A stretch of 64,000 nt of DNA from Celeribacter neptunius. GTDB taxonomy: Bacteria; Pseudomonadota; Alphaproteobacteria; Rhodobacterales; Rhodobacteraceae. The translations under genes were made by a program, and so were the position numbers. Below the pieces are notes generated by a model. That model did not search any database and was not told the DNA's origin. It saw nothing but the letters and a program-made list of their open reading frames with translations. The stretch covers positions 186,001 through 250,000 of the forward strand of contig NZ_FORH01000007.1 of assembly GCF_900113955.1 (NCBI RefSeq). Direction: 5' to 3'. The first letter of the stretch is position 1. Every line of letters begins with the position of its first letter. Shown piece by piece: positions 36,369-46,701 of this stretch.

Positions 36369-37391
36369 ATGTATATCACACCCGAAGGCAAGGAAATTTT
36401 CGTTCTCGACGGTCACACCCATTATTGGGACGGCAGCCCCGAGAACCAGACCAATATCCACGGCAAGCAGTTCATCGACTGTTTCTATGCCTATCACACC
36501 AATTTGAGCCCGAAAGAGCATCTCTGGGAAAAGGCCCGGTTCGAGAAATATTCCGAAGACAACATCTATCGCGACCTCTTCGTCGACGGGCCGAATGACA
36601 TGGCAATCATTCAGACCACCGTGCTGTCGGATTTCTACGAGAACGGGTTTTCCTCGATCGAGCGCAGCTCGGCCATGGCGGAGCGCCATCCCGAACGCTT
36701 CATCGTCAACGGTTCGTTTGACCCGCGCGACGGCGAAAAGGCGCTGGAACAGATCCATTACATGAAGGAGACCTTCGATATCACCGGCGTGAAAATGTAC
36801 ACCGCCGAGTGGAACGGCGCCTCCAAGGGCTGGGCGCTCAACGATCCTCAGGCCTACAAGTGCTTCGAGCTCTGCGACAAGCTCGGTATCAAGAACATCC
36901 ATGTCCACAAGGGGCCGACGATCATCCCGCTGTCGAAGGATGCTTTCGATGTGCATGATGTCGATTACGCCGCCACCGATTTCCAGAACCTCAACTGGAT
37001 CGTCGAACATTGCGGCCAGCCGCGGATCGACGATTTCTGCTGGATCGCGACGCAGGAAACCAATGTCTATGGCGGGCTCGCCGTGGTGCTGCCCTTCATC
37101 CATTCGCGGCCGCGTTACTTTGCCGAGATGATCGCCGAGCTGCTCTGGTGGGTGGGCGAGGACAAGATCCTCTTCGGTTCGGATTACGCGATCTGGACGC
37201 CGCAATGGCTGGTCGAGAAATTCTGGAATTTCCAGATCCCCGACGACATTGCCGAAGAGCGCGGGGTGCAGCTGACCGACGCGATCAAGGAGAAGATCCT
37301 CGGTCTGAACGCCGCCAAGATCTATAACATCGATGTCGAGGCGAAGAAGAAACAGCTCGCCGGTGCACCGGTGCAGATCGCGGCGGAGTGA
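36369..37391 (+). CDS. Amidohydrolase-family protein of mim/prm operons
   Basis: A 340-aa metal-dependent hydrolase of the amidohydrolase_2 family. The N-terminal metal motif is GHTHYWDG (H16, H18), further ligand candidates lie in NIHVHKG, and the catalytic aspartate is in LFGSDYAIW near residue 270. Homologues occur at the same place in actinobacterial mim/prm clusters, where the protein is commonly annotated as an amidohydrolase without a proven substrate. A role in maturation or in metabolism of a product is possible. It follows mimD by 175 bases. Confidence 0.85.
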   Translation: MYITPEGKEIFVLDGHTHYWDGSPENQTNIHGKQFIDCFYAYHTNLSPKEHLWEKARFEKYSEDNIYRDLFVDGPNDMAIIQTTVLSDFYENGFSSIERSSAMAERHPERFIVNGSFDPRDGEKALEQIHYMKETFDITGVKMYTAEWNGASKGWALNDPQAYKCFELCDKLGIKNIHVHKGPTIIPLSKDAFDVHDVDYAATDFQNLNWIVEHCGQPRIDDFCWIATQETNVYGGLAVVLPFIHSRPRYFAEMIAELLWWVGEDKILFGSDYAIWTPQWLVEKFWNFQIPDDIAEERGVQLTDAIKEKILGLNAAKIYNIDVEAKKKQLAGAPVQIAAE

Positions 37392-37395
37392 TCGG

Positions 37396-38199
37396 ATGTT
37401 CGTTGCCCAATTGATGGCCGAACGGGAACTCGAGGTCTGGGACTGCCTTGCGGCAGTCTCCGATCCCGAGCTCGACGAGCCGATCACCGATTTGAACTTT
37501 GTCGAAGCCGTGAGCGTGAACGACGATCACACGGTCCGGGTCGAGTTCCGTCTGCCCACCTACTGGTGCTCGCCGAATTTCGCCTTTCTGATGGCTTTCG
37601 GCATCCGCAACGCGGTCATGGCGCTGCCCTGGGTGCGCGCGATGACCGTAGAGCTCAAGGATCATTGCTTTGGCGATGAGGTGAACGACGGGGTCAACAG
37701 CGGCCGCCCGTTCCATCAGATCTTTGCCGAGAATTGCGATGGGGCGGTGCTCGACGATGTGGTGGAGAAATTCATGGCCAAGGCCTTTGATCGCCGACAG
37801 GAAGCCATGCTTCTGGCGCTGAAGGCCAAGGACAGGCCGATTGCGGAGATCGTCTCGATGACGGTCGGGGCGTTGAAGAAGACCCATTTCACGGGTGAGG
37901 AGGCGTTCCGGCAGCTGCCGCGATATCTCGACATTCTGGCGGCGAAGGGCCTCGCTTTGACGGACCGCGACCCGGCCTTTCCGACCTGGCAGGGCGGGCG
38001 GATCTCGCCCGAGGCGCTGGGCCCGCATCTGCGGCGTCTGCGCAGCACCCGTCTGACGATGGAGTTCAACGGTGCGCTGTGCCGGGGACTGGCTCAGAGC
38101 CGCTACAAGGAGGTCGAAATCGGTATCGACGGGCCGACTTTGGTCGATTTCATCGCCGGCCGGGTGCCGCCCCGAGAGGCGCCGGAACCCGGCATCTAA
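37396..38199 (+). CDS. MIP18/DUF59-type metal-sulphur cluster assembly-like protein
   Basis: A 267-aa protein. Residues about 10-95 form a MIP18/DUF59 domain (DCLAAVSDPELDEPITDLNF and YWCSPNFAFLMAFGI), the family linked to Fe-S or metal-centre assembly. The C-terminal ~170 residues are an extension that I recognise only as typical of mim/prm-cluster proteins. It begins 5 bases after the amidohydrolase stop. Helping iron insertion into the hydroxylase, together with the next-gene chaperonin, is inference. Confidence 0.8.
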   Translation: MFVAQLMAERELEVWDCLAAVSDPELDEPITDLNFVEAVSVNDDHTVRVEFRLPTYWCSPNFAFLMAFGIRNAVMALPWVRAMTVELKDHCFGDEVNDGVNSGRPFHQIFAENCDGAVLDDVVEKFMAKAFDRRQEAMLLALKAKDRPIAEIVSMTVGALKKTHFTGEEAFRQLPRYLDILAAKGLALTDRDPAFPTWQGGRISPEALGPHLRRLRSTRLTMEFNGALCRGLAQSRYKEVEIGIDGPTLVDFIAGRVPPREAPEPGI

Positions 38200-38262
38200 G
38201 CGTCTAAATCACAACGAAAATGGGAGGAGGCCCAAGACTGCTTTGGGTCCAAGGAGGAAGAT

Positions 38263-39894
38263 ATGGCTAAACTCATGGTGCACGGCAAAAACGCCCGCAA
38301 ATGCCTCGCGCAGGGCGTGGCGCGGCTGGCGGCTGCGGTCGAACCGACGCTCGGGCCGAAGGGGCTCAACGCGATGGTGGATCGGCCGGTCGGAACCCCG
38401 ATGGTCACCCGCGACGGTGTGAGCATCGCATCCGAGATCGAATTGACCGACCGCTTCGAAAACATGGGCGCCCAGGTGGTGCGCGAAGTCTCAATGCAGA
38501 CCAACGATGTGGCCGGCGACGGCACCACCACCGCCATCGTTCTCGCCAATGCGCTGATCCAGAACGGCGTTGAGCTGACCGAGAACGGTGCCCGCCCGGT
38601 CGATCTGTGCCGCGGCATCGATCTCGCCGTGCAGACCATCGTCGAGGCGATCGATGCCTCGTCGCGCGATTGCGAGGAAAACCCGGATTATCTCGAAGCG
38701 GTTGCCCATGTCTCGGCCACCGATCCGAAACTCGGTACGCTGGTCGCCGAAGCCTATCGCCGGGTCGGGCGCGACGGGGTCATCTCGGCCGATTTCGGTG
38801 TGACGATCGACACCACCATGGAAGTGGTCGAGGGCATGTCCTTTGAGCGCGGCTACATTTCGCACCACATGGTGACGGATCGCGAGCATATGGAAGCGGT
38901 GCTGCGCCACCCGCTGATCCTGATGACGGATCAGAAGATCCTGAAACCCGACCTGCTCGACAATGCCCGCCGCATCGCCGACGCAGAAAACCGCCCGCTT
39001 CTGATCATCGCCGAAGAAATTGCCCCCGAGGTTGTGATCACGCTGTTGGAGAATGGCGGCGCCGGCAAATACCTGATCGTGCATCCGCCGGAATACGGCC
39101 ATTGGCGCACGGCGATGATGGACGATCTGGCCATCCTCACCGGCGGCGAGGTGCTGGCGCGTGATCTGGGCAAGAAGATCGAGAATGTCACCCGCGCCCA
39201 GCTCGGCGGCGCCGAGACGGTGCGCACCCATGCGTCGCACACCTCGATCCTGCGCGGCGAAGGCGACCCGGAAGCGATCCGCGCCCGCCGTGCTCAGGTG
39301 CAGCGCCAGCATGACGTGGCGCCGCCCAATATCGAAAAGGACAAGCTGCGCGAGCGCATGTCCAAACTCACCGGTGGCAGCGCGATCATCTATGCCGGCG
39401 GGTTCACCCCGGTGGAACAGAAGCGCACGATCCAGCTGGTCGAGGACGCGCTCTGTGCCCTGCGCGCCGCGGTCGAGGATGGTGTGGTGGCCGGTGGCGG
39501 CACCGCGCTGGCGCAGATCGCCCCCTGTCTCGATGGCCTGAACGTCTCGGGGGACATGGCGCGCGGCGTGGCCCTGGTCCGCTCGATCCTGACCCAGCCG
39601 GTGCGTCGGATCGCGCGCAACGCCGGGGCCGATGCCGACACCGTCTCCGACAAGGTCGTCAACGCCCCGAAGGATCATGGCTACAACGCCGCGACCGGCG
39701 AGTTCGGCGACATGTTCGAGGCCGGGATCATCGATCCCGCCCGGGTGCCGGCCAGCGCCCTGGTCAACGCCGCCTCCGTCGCGACGCTGATCCTGACCAC
39801 GGAAACGCTGATCGGCGATCTGGAAGAAGGCGAAGCCGACCCGACCGAGGGCCCCGCGCTCGGCGGCGGTGCCGAGCTTCTGGGGCGCAAATAA
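38263..39894 (+). CDS. mimG: Specialised GroEL-like chaperonin (MimG type)
   Basis: A 543-aa type I chaperonin. The equatorial ATP motifs are intact (TLGPKGLNA; NDVAGDGTTTA; GVVAGGGTAL). The apical domain is divergent: the substrate-binding helix region reads APEVVITLLENGGAGKYLIV instead of the GEALATLVVNTMRG type, and GYISHHMV replaces the usual GYLSPYF. The tail ends GGGAELLGRK rather than GGM repeats. No groES is adjacent. In Mycobacterium, MimG is required for productive folding of MimA; the same dedicated role is likely here. Confidence 0.88.
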   Translation: MAKLMVHGKNARKCLAQGVARLAAAVEPTLGPKGLNAMVDRPVGTPMVTRDGVSIASEIELTDRFENMGAQVVREVSMQTNDVAGDGTTTAIVLANALIQNGVELTENGARPVDLCRGIDLAVQTIVEAIDASSRDCEENPDYLEAVAHVSATDPKLGTLVAEAYRRVGRDGVISADFGVTIDTTMEVVEGMSFERGYISHHMVTDREHMEAVLRHPLILMTDQKILKPDLLDNARRIADAENRPLLIIAEEIAPEVVITLLENGGAGKYLIVHPPEYGHWRTAMMDDLAILTGGEVLARDLGKKIENVTRAQLGGAETVRTHASHTSILRGEGDPEAIRARRAQVQRQHDVAPPNIEKDKLRERMSKLTGGSAIIYAGGFTPVEQKRTIQLVEDALCALRAAVEDGVVAGGGTALAQIAPCLDGLNVSGDMARGVALVRSILTQPVRRIARNAGADADTVSDKVVNAPKDHGYNAATGEFGDMFEAGIIDPARVPASALVNAASVATLILTTETLIGDLEEGEADPTEGPALGGGAELLGRK

Positions 39895-39955
39895 GCCCTG
39901 CAACATATCGGGTCGCCGCGGATCGGCGGCCCGCTCAGCCAGAAGGAACCAGGAC

Positions 39956-40999
39956 ATGAAAGCAGCGAGACTCTACGAATACGATCCGGCCGTGAACGTG
40001 CAGCTGAAGATCGAAGATGTTGCCTCTCCCACGATCACCGCAGCCGATGAGGTGATCGTCAAGGTCGGTGCGGCGGGCTTGTGCCGCACCGATCTCCATA
40101 TCATCGAAGGCGTGTGGAAAGACATCATGGATCAGGGCGGCAATCTCCTGCCCTATATCATGGGCCATGAGAACGCCGGCTGGGTCGAGGATGTCGGCAG
40201 CGGTGTCACCTCGGTCAAGCCCGGCGATGCGGTGATCTGCCACCCGTTCAACGCCTGCGGCATCTGCCTGAACTGCCGGTATGGCCACGACATGTATTGC
40301 GATCACGGTCTCTTCCCGGGCCTCGGTCTCGACGGTGGCTTTGCCGAATATTTCAAGACCAACGAGCGCTCGGTGATCAAGCTCAACACCGGTATCACGC
40401 CGCTGTCGGTCGCACCGATGGCCGACGCCGGCATCACCGCCTACCGCGCCGCCAAGAAGGCCGCGAAACTGTTGAACCCCGGCGGTTATGTCGTGCTTCT
40501 GGGCATCGGCGGGCTCGGGCATATCGCGCTGCAGGTGCTCAAACACACCACGGGGGCCCGGGTGATTGCGGTCGATCAGGAACCGGCAGCGCAGGTTCTG
40601 GCCAAGGAGCTCGGCGCCGATATCGTCATCGCCGGCGGGGAGAACCTGGTCGAGGAGATCAAGGACCTGACCGGCGGCGGCGCCCATGTGGCGATCGATT
40701 TCGTCGGGGAATACGGCACCGAGAACCTGTGCTGGAAATTGCTGCGCCAGGGCGGCGAGCTGATCATGGTCGGCTATGGCGGCGAGGTGCGGGTGCCGAC
40801 GCTCGAACTTGTGGCCAACGAGATCAAGATCGGCGGCAGCCTGGTCGGCGATTTCGTCGAGCTGGTCGAGCTGATGGAGATGAACGCCGACGGCAAGGTG
40901 AAAATGCACCAGACCGAATACAGCCTCGACAACATCAACCTCGCGATCTCGGATTTCAAGGCGCGCAAGTTCACCGGGCGCGGCGTCATCGTTCCCTGA
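39956..40999 (+). CDS. Zinc-dependent NAD(P) alcohol dehydrogenase
   Basis: A 347-aa medium-chain dehydrogenase. The catalytic zinc region is GLCRTDLH and GHENAGWVEDVG; the structural-zinc cysteines are in CGICLNCRYGHDMYC; the cofactor motif is LLGIGGLGHIALQVLK. It probably oxidises the alcohol formed by the monooxygenase (for propane, 2-propanol or 1-propanol). It lies 61 bases after mimG, with AGAAGGAACC upstream of the ATG. Homologues occupy this place in prm clusters. Confidence 0.9.
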   Translation: MKAARLYEYDPAVNVQLKIEDVASPTITAADEVIVKVGAAGLCRTDLHIIEGVWKDIMDQGGNLLPYIMGHENAGWVEDVGSGVTSVKPGDAVICHPFNACGICLNCRYGHDMYCDHGLFPGLGLDGGFAEYFKTNERSVIKLNTGITPLSVAPMADAGITAYRAAKKAAKLLNPGGYVVLLGIGGLGHIALQVLKHTTGARVIAVDQEPAAQVLAKELGADIVIAGGENLVEEIKDLTGGGAHVAIDFVGEYGTENLCWKLLRQGGELIMVGYGGEVRVPTLELVANEIKIGGSLVGDFVELVELMEMNADGKVKMHQTEYSLDNINLAISDFKARKFTGRGVIVP

Positions 41000-41027
41000 G
41001 CCGGTCGCCTTCCTGACGACGGCCCCG

Positions 41028-41049
41028 TGGCCGACCTTCGGGTCGGTCA
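41028..41049 (+). other. Intergenic UUCG-tetraloop hairpin
   Basis: TGGCCGACC (41028-41036), loop TTCG, GGTCGGTCA (41041-41049): a 9-bp stem with one G-U pair and a very stable UUCG loop, without a T-run. It lies between the alcohol dehydrogenase and glyoxalase genes. It is more likely an mRNA processing or stability element than a terminator. Confidence 0.5.
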
Positions 41050-41076
41050 CCATTCCAACATTATCGCGAGGACACC

Positions 41077-41472
41077 ATGGCCAAATCCATCCATTCGATG
41101 ATCCGCGTTCTGGACGAGGCGCGCTCGGTCGATTTCTACCGCCGCGCCTTCGGGCTCGAGATCGCCGACCGGCTCGATTTTCCCGAATTCACCCTCATCT
41201 ACCTGAGCAATGACGAGGCCGGTTTCGAGTTGGAACTGACCGTCAACAAGGGCCGCGCCGAGCCCTACGATCTGGGCGATGGTTACGGCCATTTCGCCGT
41301 CTCGGTCTCGGATCTCGACGCCGAACATGCCCGGTTTGAAGCCGAGGGGCTCACCCCCCGCAAGCTGGTGGACTTTGCCCCGGCGGGCCGCCGCATCGCG
41401 CGGTTCTTTTTCGTCGCCGACCCCGATGGCTACCAGATCGAGGTGCTCGAACGGGGCGGCCGTTTTTTATGA
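41077..41472 (+). CDS. gloA: Glyoxalase I (lactoylglutathione lyase), VOC family
   Basis: A 131-aa VOC-family enzyme closely following GloA: HSMIRVLDEARSVDFYRRAF at the start, a FELELTVNKGR segment, the DGYGHFAVSV motif and DPDGYQIEVLE. The four metal ligands H, E, H, E are in place. It converts the methylglyoxal-glutathione hemithioacetal to S-lactoylglutathione. Its presence inside the oxidation operon suggests that methylglyoxal is formed there, for example from acetol. Confidence 0.85.
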   Translation: MAKSIHSMIRVLDEARSVDFYRRAFGLEIADRLDFPEFTLIYLSNDEAGFELELTVNKGRAEPYDLGDGYGHFAVSVSDLDAEHARFEAEGLTPRKLVDFAPAGRRIARFFFVADPDGYQIEVLERGGRFL

Positions 41473-41506
41473 ATTTTCCAGTCTGTTAAGGAGGAGACAG
41501 AGGACC

Positions 41507-42031
41507 ATGAACACCCTAGAGAGAAACCGGGGTCTGACCCGGCGCATGCTGTTGTCACGGGCCAGCGCGCTTGGCGCGAGCTTCGTCGTCGGCGCAGGCT
41601 TCATCGCCGCCGCGGATGCGGCCTGGGCGACCGAGACCCAGCACCTGAGCCCTGAAACCTTCGCGACACTGGTGCAGATGGCACGCGATATCTATCCGCA
41701 TGACCATGTCTCCGACGAATTCTATGTGATCGCCGTCAAGGGCTATGACACGGCAGAGGCCGCCGCCGATATCGAGGCGGGGATTGCCGCGCTCGATGGT
41801 GCCGCCCGGGGCCGCGGATATGCCGGTTATCTCGGCGTGGCCTGGGAACGCGACCGCGTCGAGCTTTTGCGCGCGATCGAGGAAAGCGTGTTCTTCCAGA
41901 GCATTCGCGGCGGGCTTGTCACCGGTCTCTACAACCAGAAGGCGCTCTGGCCGCTGTTTGGCTACGAGGGCGAAAGCTTTTCCCACGGCGGCTACATCAA
42001 TCGTGGCTTCGACGACATCAACTGGCTTTGA
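41507..42031 (+). CDS. Tat-exported gluconate 2-dehydrogenase subunit 3-like protein
   Basis: A 174-aa protein of the gluconate_2-dh3 family. A twin-arginine signal is visible (LTRRMLLSRASALGASFVV). The mature part has MARDIYPHDHVSDEFYVIAV and a C-terminal SFSHGGYINRGFDDINWL. Family members are the small subunits that fold with, and carry, a signal-less GMC flavoprotein through the Tat system. The flavoprotein gene follows 18 bases later. A strong AGGAGGA site lies upstream. Confidence 0.87.
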   Translation: MNTLERNRGLTRRMLLSRASALGASFVVGAGFIAAADAAWATETQHLSPETFATLVQMARDIYPHDHVSDEFYVIAVKGYDTAEAAADIEAGIAALDGAARGRGYAGYLGVAWERDRVELLRAIEESVFFQSIRGGLVTGLYNQKALWPLFGYEGESFSHGGYINRGFDDINWL

Positions 42032-42049
42032 GCAGGAGGAGAAGCACTC

Positions 42050-43621
42050 ATGTCTGCACCGTTTGACCATTCCGACGACAGTGTCGTCGTCATCATCGGC
42101 ACCGGCGCCGGGGGCGGCGTTCTCGCCAACGAGCTGGCGCAAAAAGGGGTGAGCGTCGTCTCGCTCGAAGCCGGCGGGCGCTACCTGCCGGAGGATTACA
42201 TCAATGACGAATGGGAGAGTTTCGGCCAGCTCGCCTGGACCGATGCCCGGACCACCAGCGGCGACTGGCGCGTGGCGCGAGATTTCCCCGGCCTGCCGAC
42301 CTGGATCGTCAAGGCGGTGGGCGGCTCTTCCGTGCACTGGGCCGGGGCGAGCCTGCGGTTCCAGGACCACGAATGGAAGGCCGCGACGACCTATGGCGAT
42401 GTGCCGGGCGCGAATCTTCTCGACTGGCCGATCGACGGCGCCGAGATGGCGCCCTGGTACGACAAGGCCGAGAAGAAGCTCGGCGTGACCCGCACCAATG
42501 GCTGGCCGGGCCTGCCGGGCAACAACAATTTCAAGGTGATGGAAGCGGGGGCCAAGGCGCTCGGTTATACCGAGGTCTCCACCGGGCGCATGGCGATCAT
42601 GAGCCACGAGGACGGTGACCGGACCATGTGCCAGCAGACCGGGTTCTGTTTCCAGGGCTGCAAATGGGGCGCCAAATGGTCGAGCGCCTATACCGACATC
42701 GAACAGGGCGAAGCCACCGGCAACCTCGAAGTGCGCATCAAGTGCCACGCGGCGCGGATCCTGCATGACGACAGCGGCAAGGTGACCGGCGTCGAATATT
42801 TCGACGAGAACGGCGATCTTCAGATGCAGGCGGCGCGCGTGGTCTGTGTCGCCGGCAACTCGATCGAGAGCCCGCGGCTCTTGCTGAATTCGGCCTCGCC
42901 GATGTTCCCCGACGGGCTGGCCAACAGCTCGGGCCAGGTCGGGCGCAACTACATGCGCCACACCACCGGGTCGGTCTACGCAGTCTTCGACAAGCCGGTG
43001 CGGATGTGGCGCGGCACCACCATGGCCGGGATCATCCAGGACGAGGCGCGGCACGATCCCTCGCGTGGCTTCGTCGGCGGGTTCGAGATGGAGACCGTCT
43101 CGGTCGGGCTGCCCTTTGCCGCCGCCTTTCTCGACCCGGGCGCCTGGGGGCGCGAGTTTGCCACGGCGCTCGACGGTTATGAGAACATGGCCGGGATGTG
43201 GATCGTCGGCGAGGACATGCCGCAGGAGACCAACCGCATCACGCTCAACGCCGAGGTCAGGGACCAGTTCGGCCTGCCGGCGCCGGATGTGCATTTCGAC
43301 GATCACCCGAACGATATCGCGATGCGCAATTATGCCTATGAGAGAGGTGCGGCGCTCTATGACGCGGTCGGGGCGACCCGGGTCTTTCCGACGCCGCCCT
43401 ATCCCTCGACGCATAATCTCGGCACCAACCGGATGTCGGAAAATCCGCGCGACGGTGTGGTGAACAAACATGGTCAGAGCCATGACATCGCCAACCTGTT
43501 CGTCTCGGACGGCTCGCAATTCACCACAGGTGCGAGCGAGAACCCGACGCTGACCATCGTCGCGCTGGCGATCCGCCAGGCCGAGTTCATCTCGGGCGCG
43601 ATGAACCGCGGCGAGATCTGA
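42050..43621 (+). CDS. GMC-family FAD alcohol/sugar dehydrogenase large subunit with Cys cluster
   Basis: A 523-aa GMC oxidoreductase without its own signal peptide. The FAD motif is VVIIGTGAGGGVLANELAQK, with the VKAVGGSSVHWAG family motif next. Catalytic histidine/asparagine candidates are in STHNLGTNRMS (near 454) and the C-terminal ASENPTLTI. C194, C200 and C204 form C-x5-C-x3-C, the same spacing as the [3Fe-4S] ligands of Burkholderia FAD-glucose dehydrogenase. With the preceding small subunit it should form a periplasmic alcohol dehydrogenase. No cytochrome c subunit gene follows. Confidence 0.87.
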   Translation: MSAPFDHSDDSVVVIIGTGAGGGVLANELAQKGVSVVSLEAGGRYLPEDYINDEWESFGQLAWTDARTTSGDWRVARDFPGLPTWIVKAVGGSSVHWAGASLRFQDHEWKAATTYGDVPGANLLDWPIDGAEMAPWYDKAEKKLGVTRTNGWPGLPGNNNFKVMEAGAKALGYTEVSTGRMAIMSHEDGDRTMCQQTGFCFQGCKWGAKWSSAYTDIEQGEATGNLEVRIKCHAARILHDDSGKVTGVEYFDENGDLQMQAARVVCVAGNSIESPRLLLNSASPMFPDGLANSSGQVGRNYMRHTTGSVYAVFDKPVRMWRGTTMAGIIQDEARHDPSRGFVGGFEMETVSVGLPFAAAFLDPGAWGREFATALDGYENMAGMWIVGEDMPQETNRITLNAEVRDQFGLPAPDVHFDDHPNDIAMRNYAYERGAALYDAVGATRVFPTPPYPSTHNLGTNRMSENPRDGVVNKHGQSHDIANLFVSDGSQFTTGASENPTLTIVALAIRQAEFISGAMNRGEI

Positions 43622-43701
43622 CACGCTGTTTTCCCGGTCCGATGCCTCGCGGGAGCCGGGCCGGGAGCTCTCTCAACCCCAAAGACACATCACAGGGATA
43701 G

Positions 43702-45909
<2,208 letters not shown>

Positions 45910-45946
45910 CCGCTTGCGGCGAAATTTGGCCGAGAGGCCTGACATC

Positions 45947-45970
45947 CCCGAACGCCGACCGGCGTTCGGG
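45947..45970 (+). terminator. Perfect 11-bp hairpin after katG
   Basis: CCCGAACGCCG (45947-45957) and CGGCGTTCGGG (45960-45970) form a perfect inverted repeat. No T-run follows, so it may be a weak or factor-assisted terminator or an mRNA 3' end stabiliser at the end of the oxidation operon. Confidence 0.5.
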
Positions 45971-46131
45971 ACCTCGGAATACAGGTCTCGTTTCAGCCCT
46001 TTAGGGGCGATTGGGCCTTGTTTTCAAGCTCTCACGGCATGTTCACTTTATCTGCATTTTCGCTTGATGCGACATTTTGACATAGCCTGGTGAGGGCCGA
46101 AGTGTTATCGTTTTCGATGGGAGGAATGCGC

Positions 46132-46701
46132 GTGGATATCTTTTCAAAGCGCGACGGTCCGCGTCCGGAGGACGTGCGGGCTAAGCGACTTATATCCGAA
46201 AATGCCGGCACGATCCGCAGACTGGCGGATCAGATCAGCAATGGCGGTTTCACGAAAATGCGCCAGGATGAAGCCCGGCGCAAACAGGCGCCCAAGCCCG
46301 ACGGCCTGCTCATCTATTCCATGTCCACGGCGGCAAGATCCGATGACCCGGACCCCTATGTCCGGGTGAGCCTGAGCGGCCGCGTCGCGCTTGTCGACAG
46401 CAACAACGGGCATCAGATCCAGTTGCTGGGGGAGCTGCGACGCAGCTTCGGCGCGCAGCGCTTTGTCCTGGCCACGGCGGCGAACGGATTTGTCTCTCCG
46501 GTCAGCGCAGAGATCGAGGCGGCGCTCACTCAGTACGAGGATGTCGAACTGGGGCCTGATTTCACGGAAAAAGACATCGTTCAGAAGTTTGGAGCCTGCC
46601 TGGGCCTGTCGGACAAATGGCAGGAGAACCGGGACGAACCAGAGCTCCAGACTGAGAAAGGGCACGGTATAGCCGAAGATGACTCGAGCGAGCTACTATA
46701 A
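46132..46701 (+). CDS. Hypothetical protein coupled to the AcoR/MimR-type activator
   Basis: A 189-aa protein of unknown family, starting (V)DIFSKRDGPRPEDVRAKRLI. It is charged, has no signal or membrane segment, and contains a central beta-rich part (YVRVSLSGRVALVDSNNGHQ) and an acidic tail. I chose the GTG at 46132 because GGGAGGA lies about 7 bases before it; an ATG at 46126 abuts that site and a GTG at 46090 has none. Its 3' end overlaps the activator gene by 23 bases, so the two are co-translated; a partner or modulator of the activator is possible. Confidence 0.65.
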   Translation: MDIFSKRDGPRPEDVRAKRLISENAGTIRRLADQISNGGFTKMRQDEARRKQAPKPDGLLIYSMSTAARSDDPDPYVRVSLSGRVALVDSNNGHQIQLLGELRRSFGAQRFVLATAANGFVSPVSAEIEAALTQYEDVELGPDFTEKDIVQKFGACLGLSDKWQENRDEPELQTEKGHGIAEDDSSELL

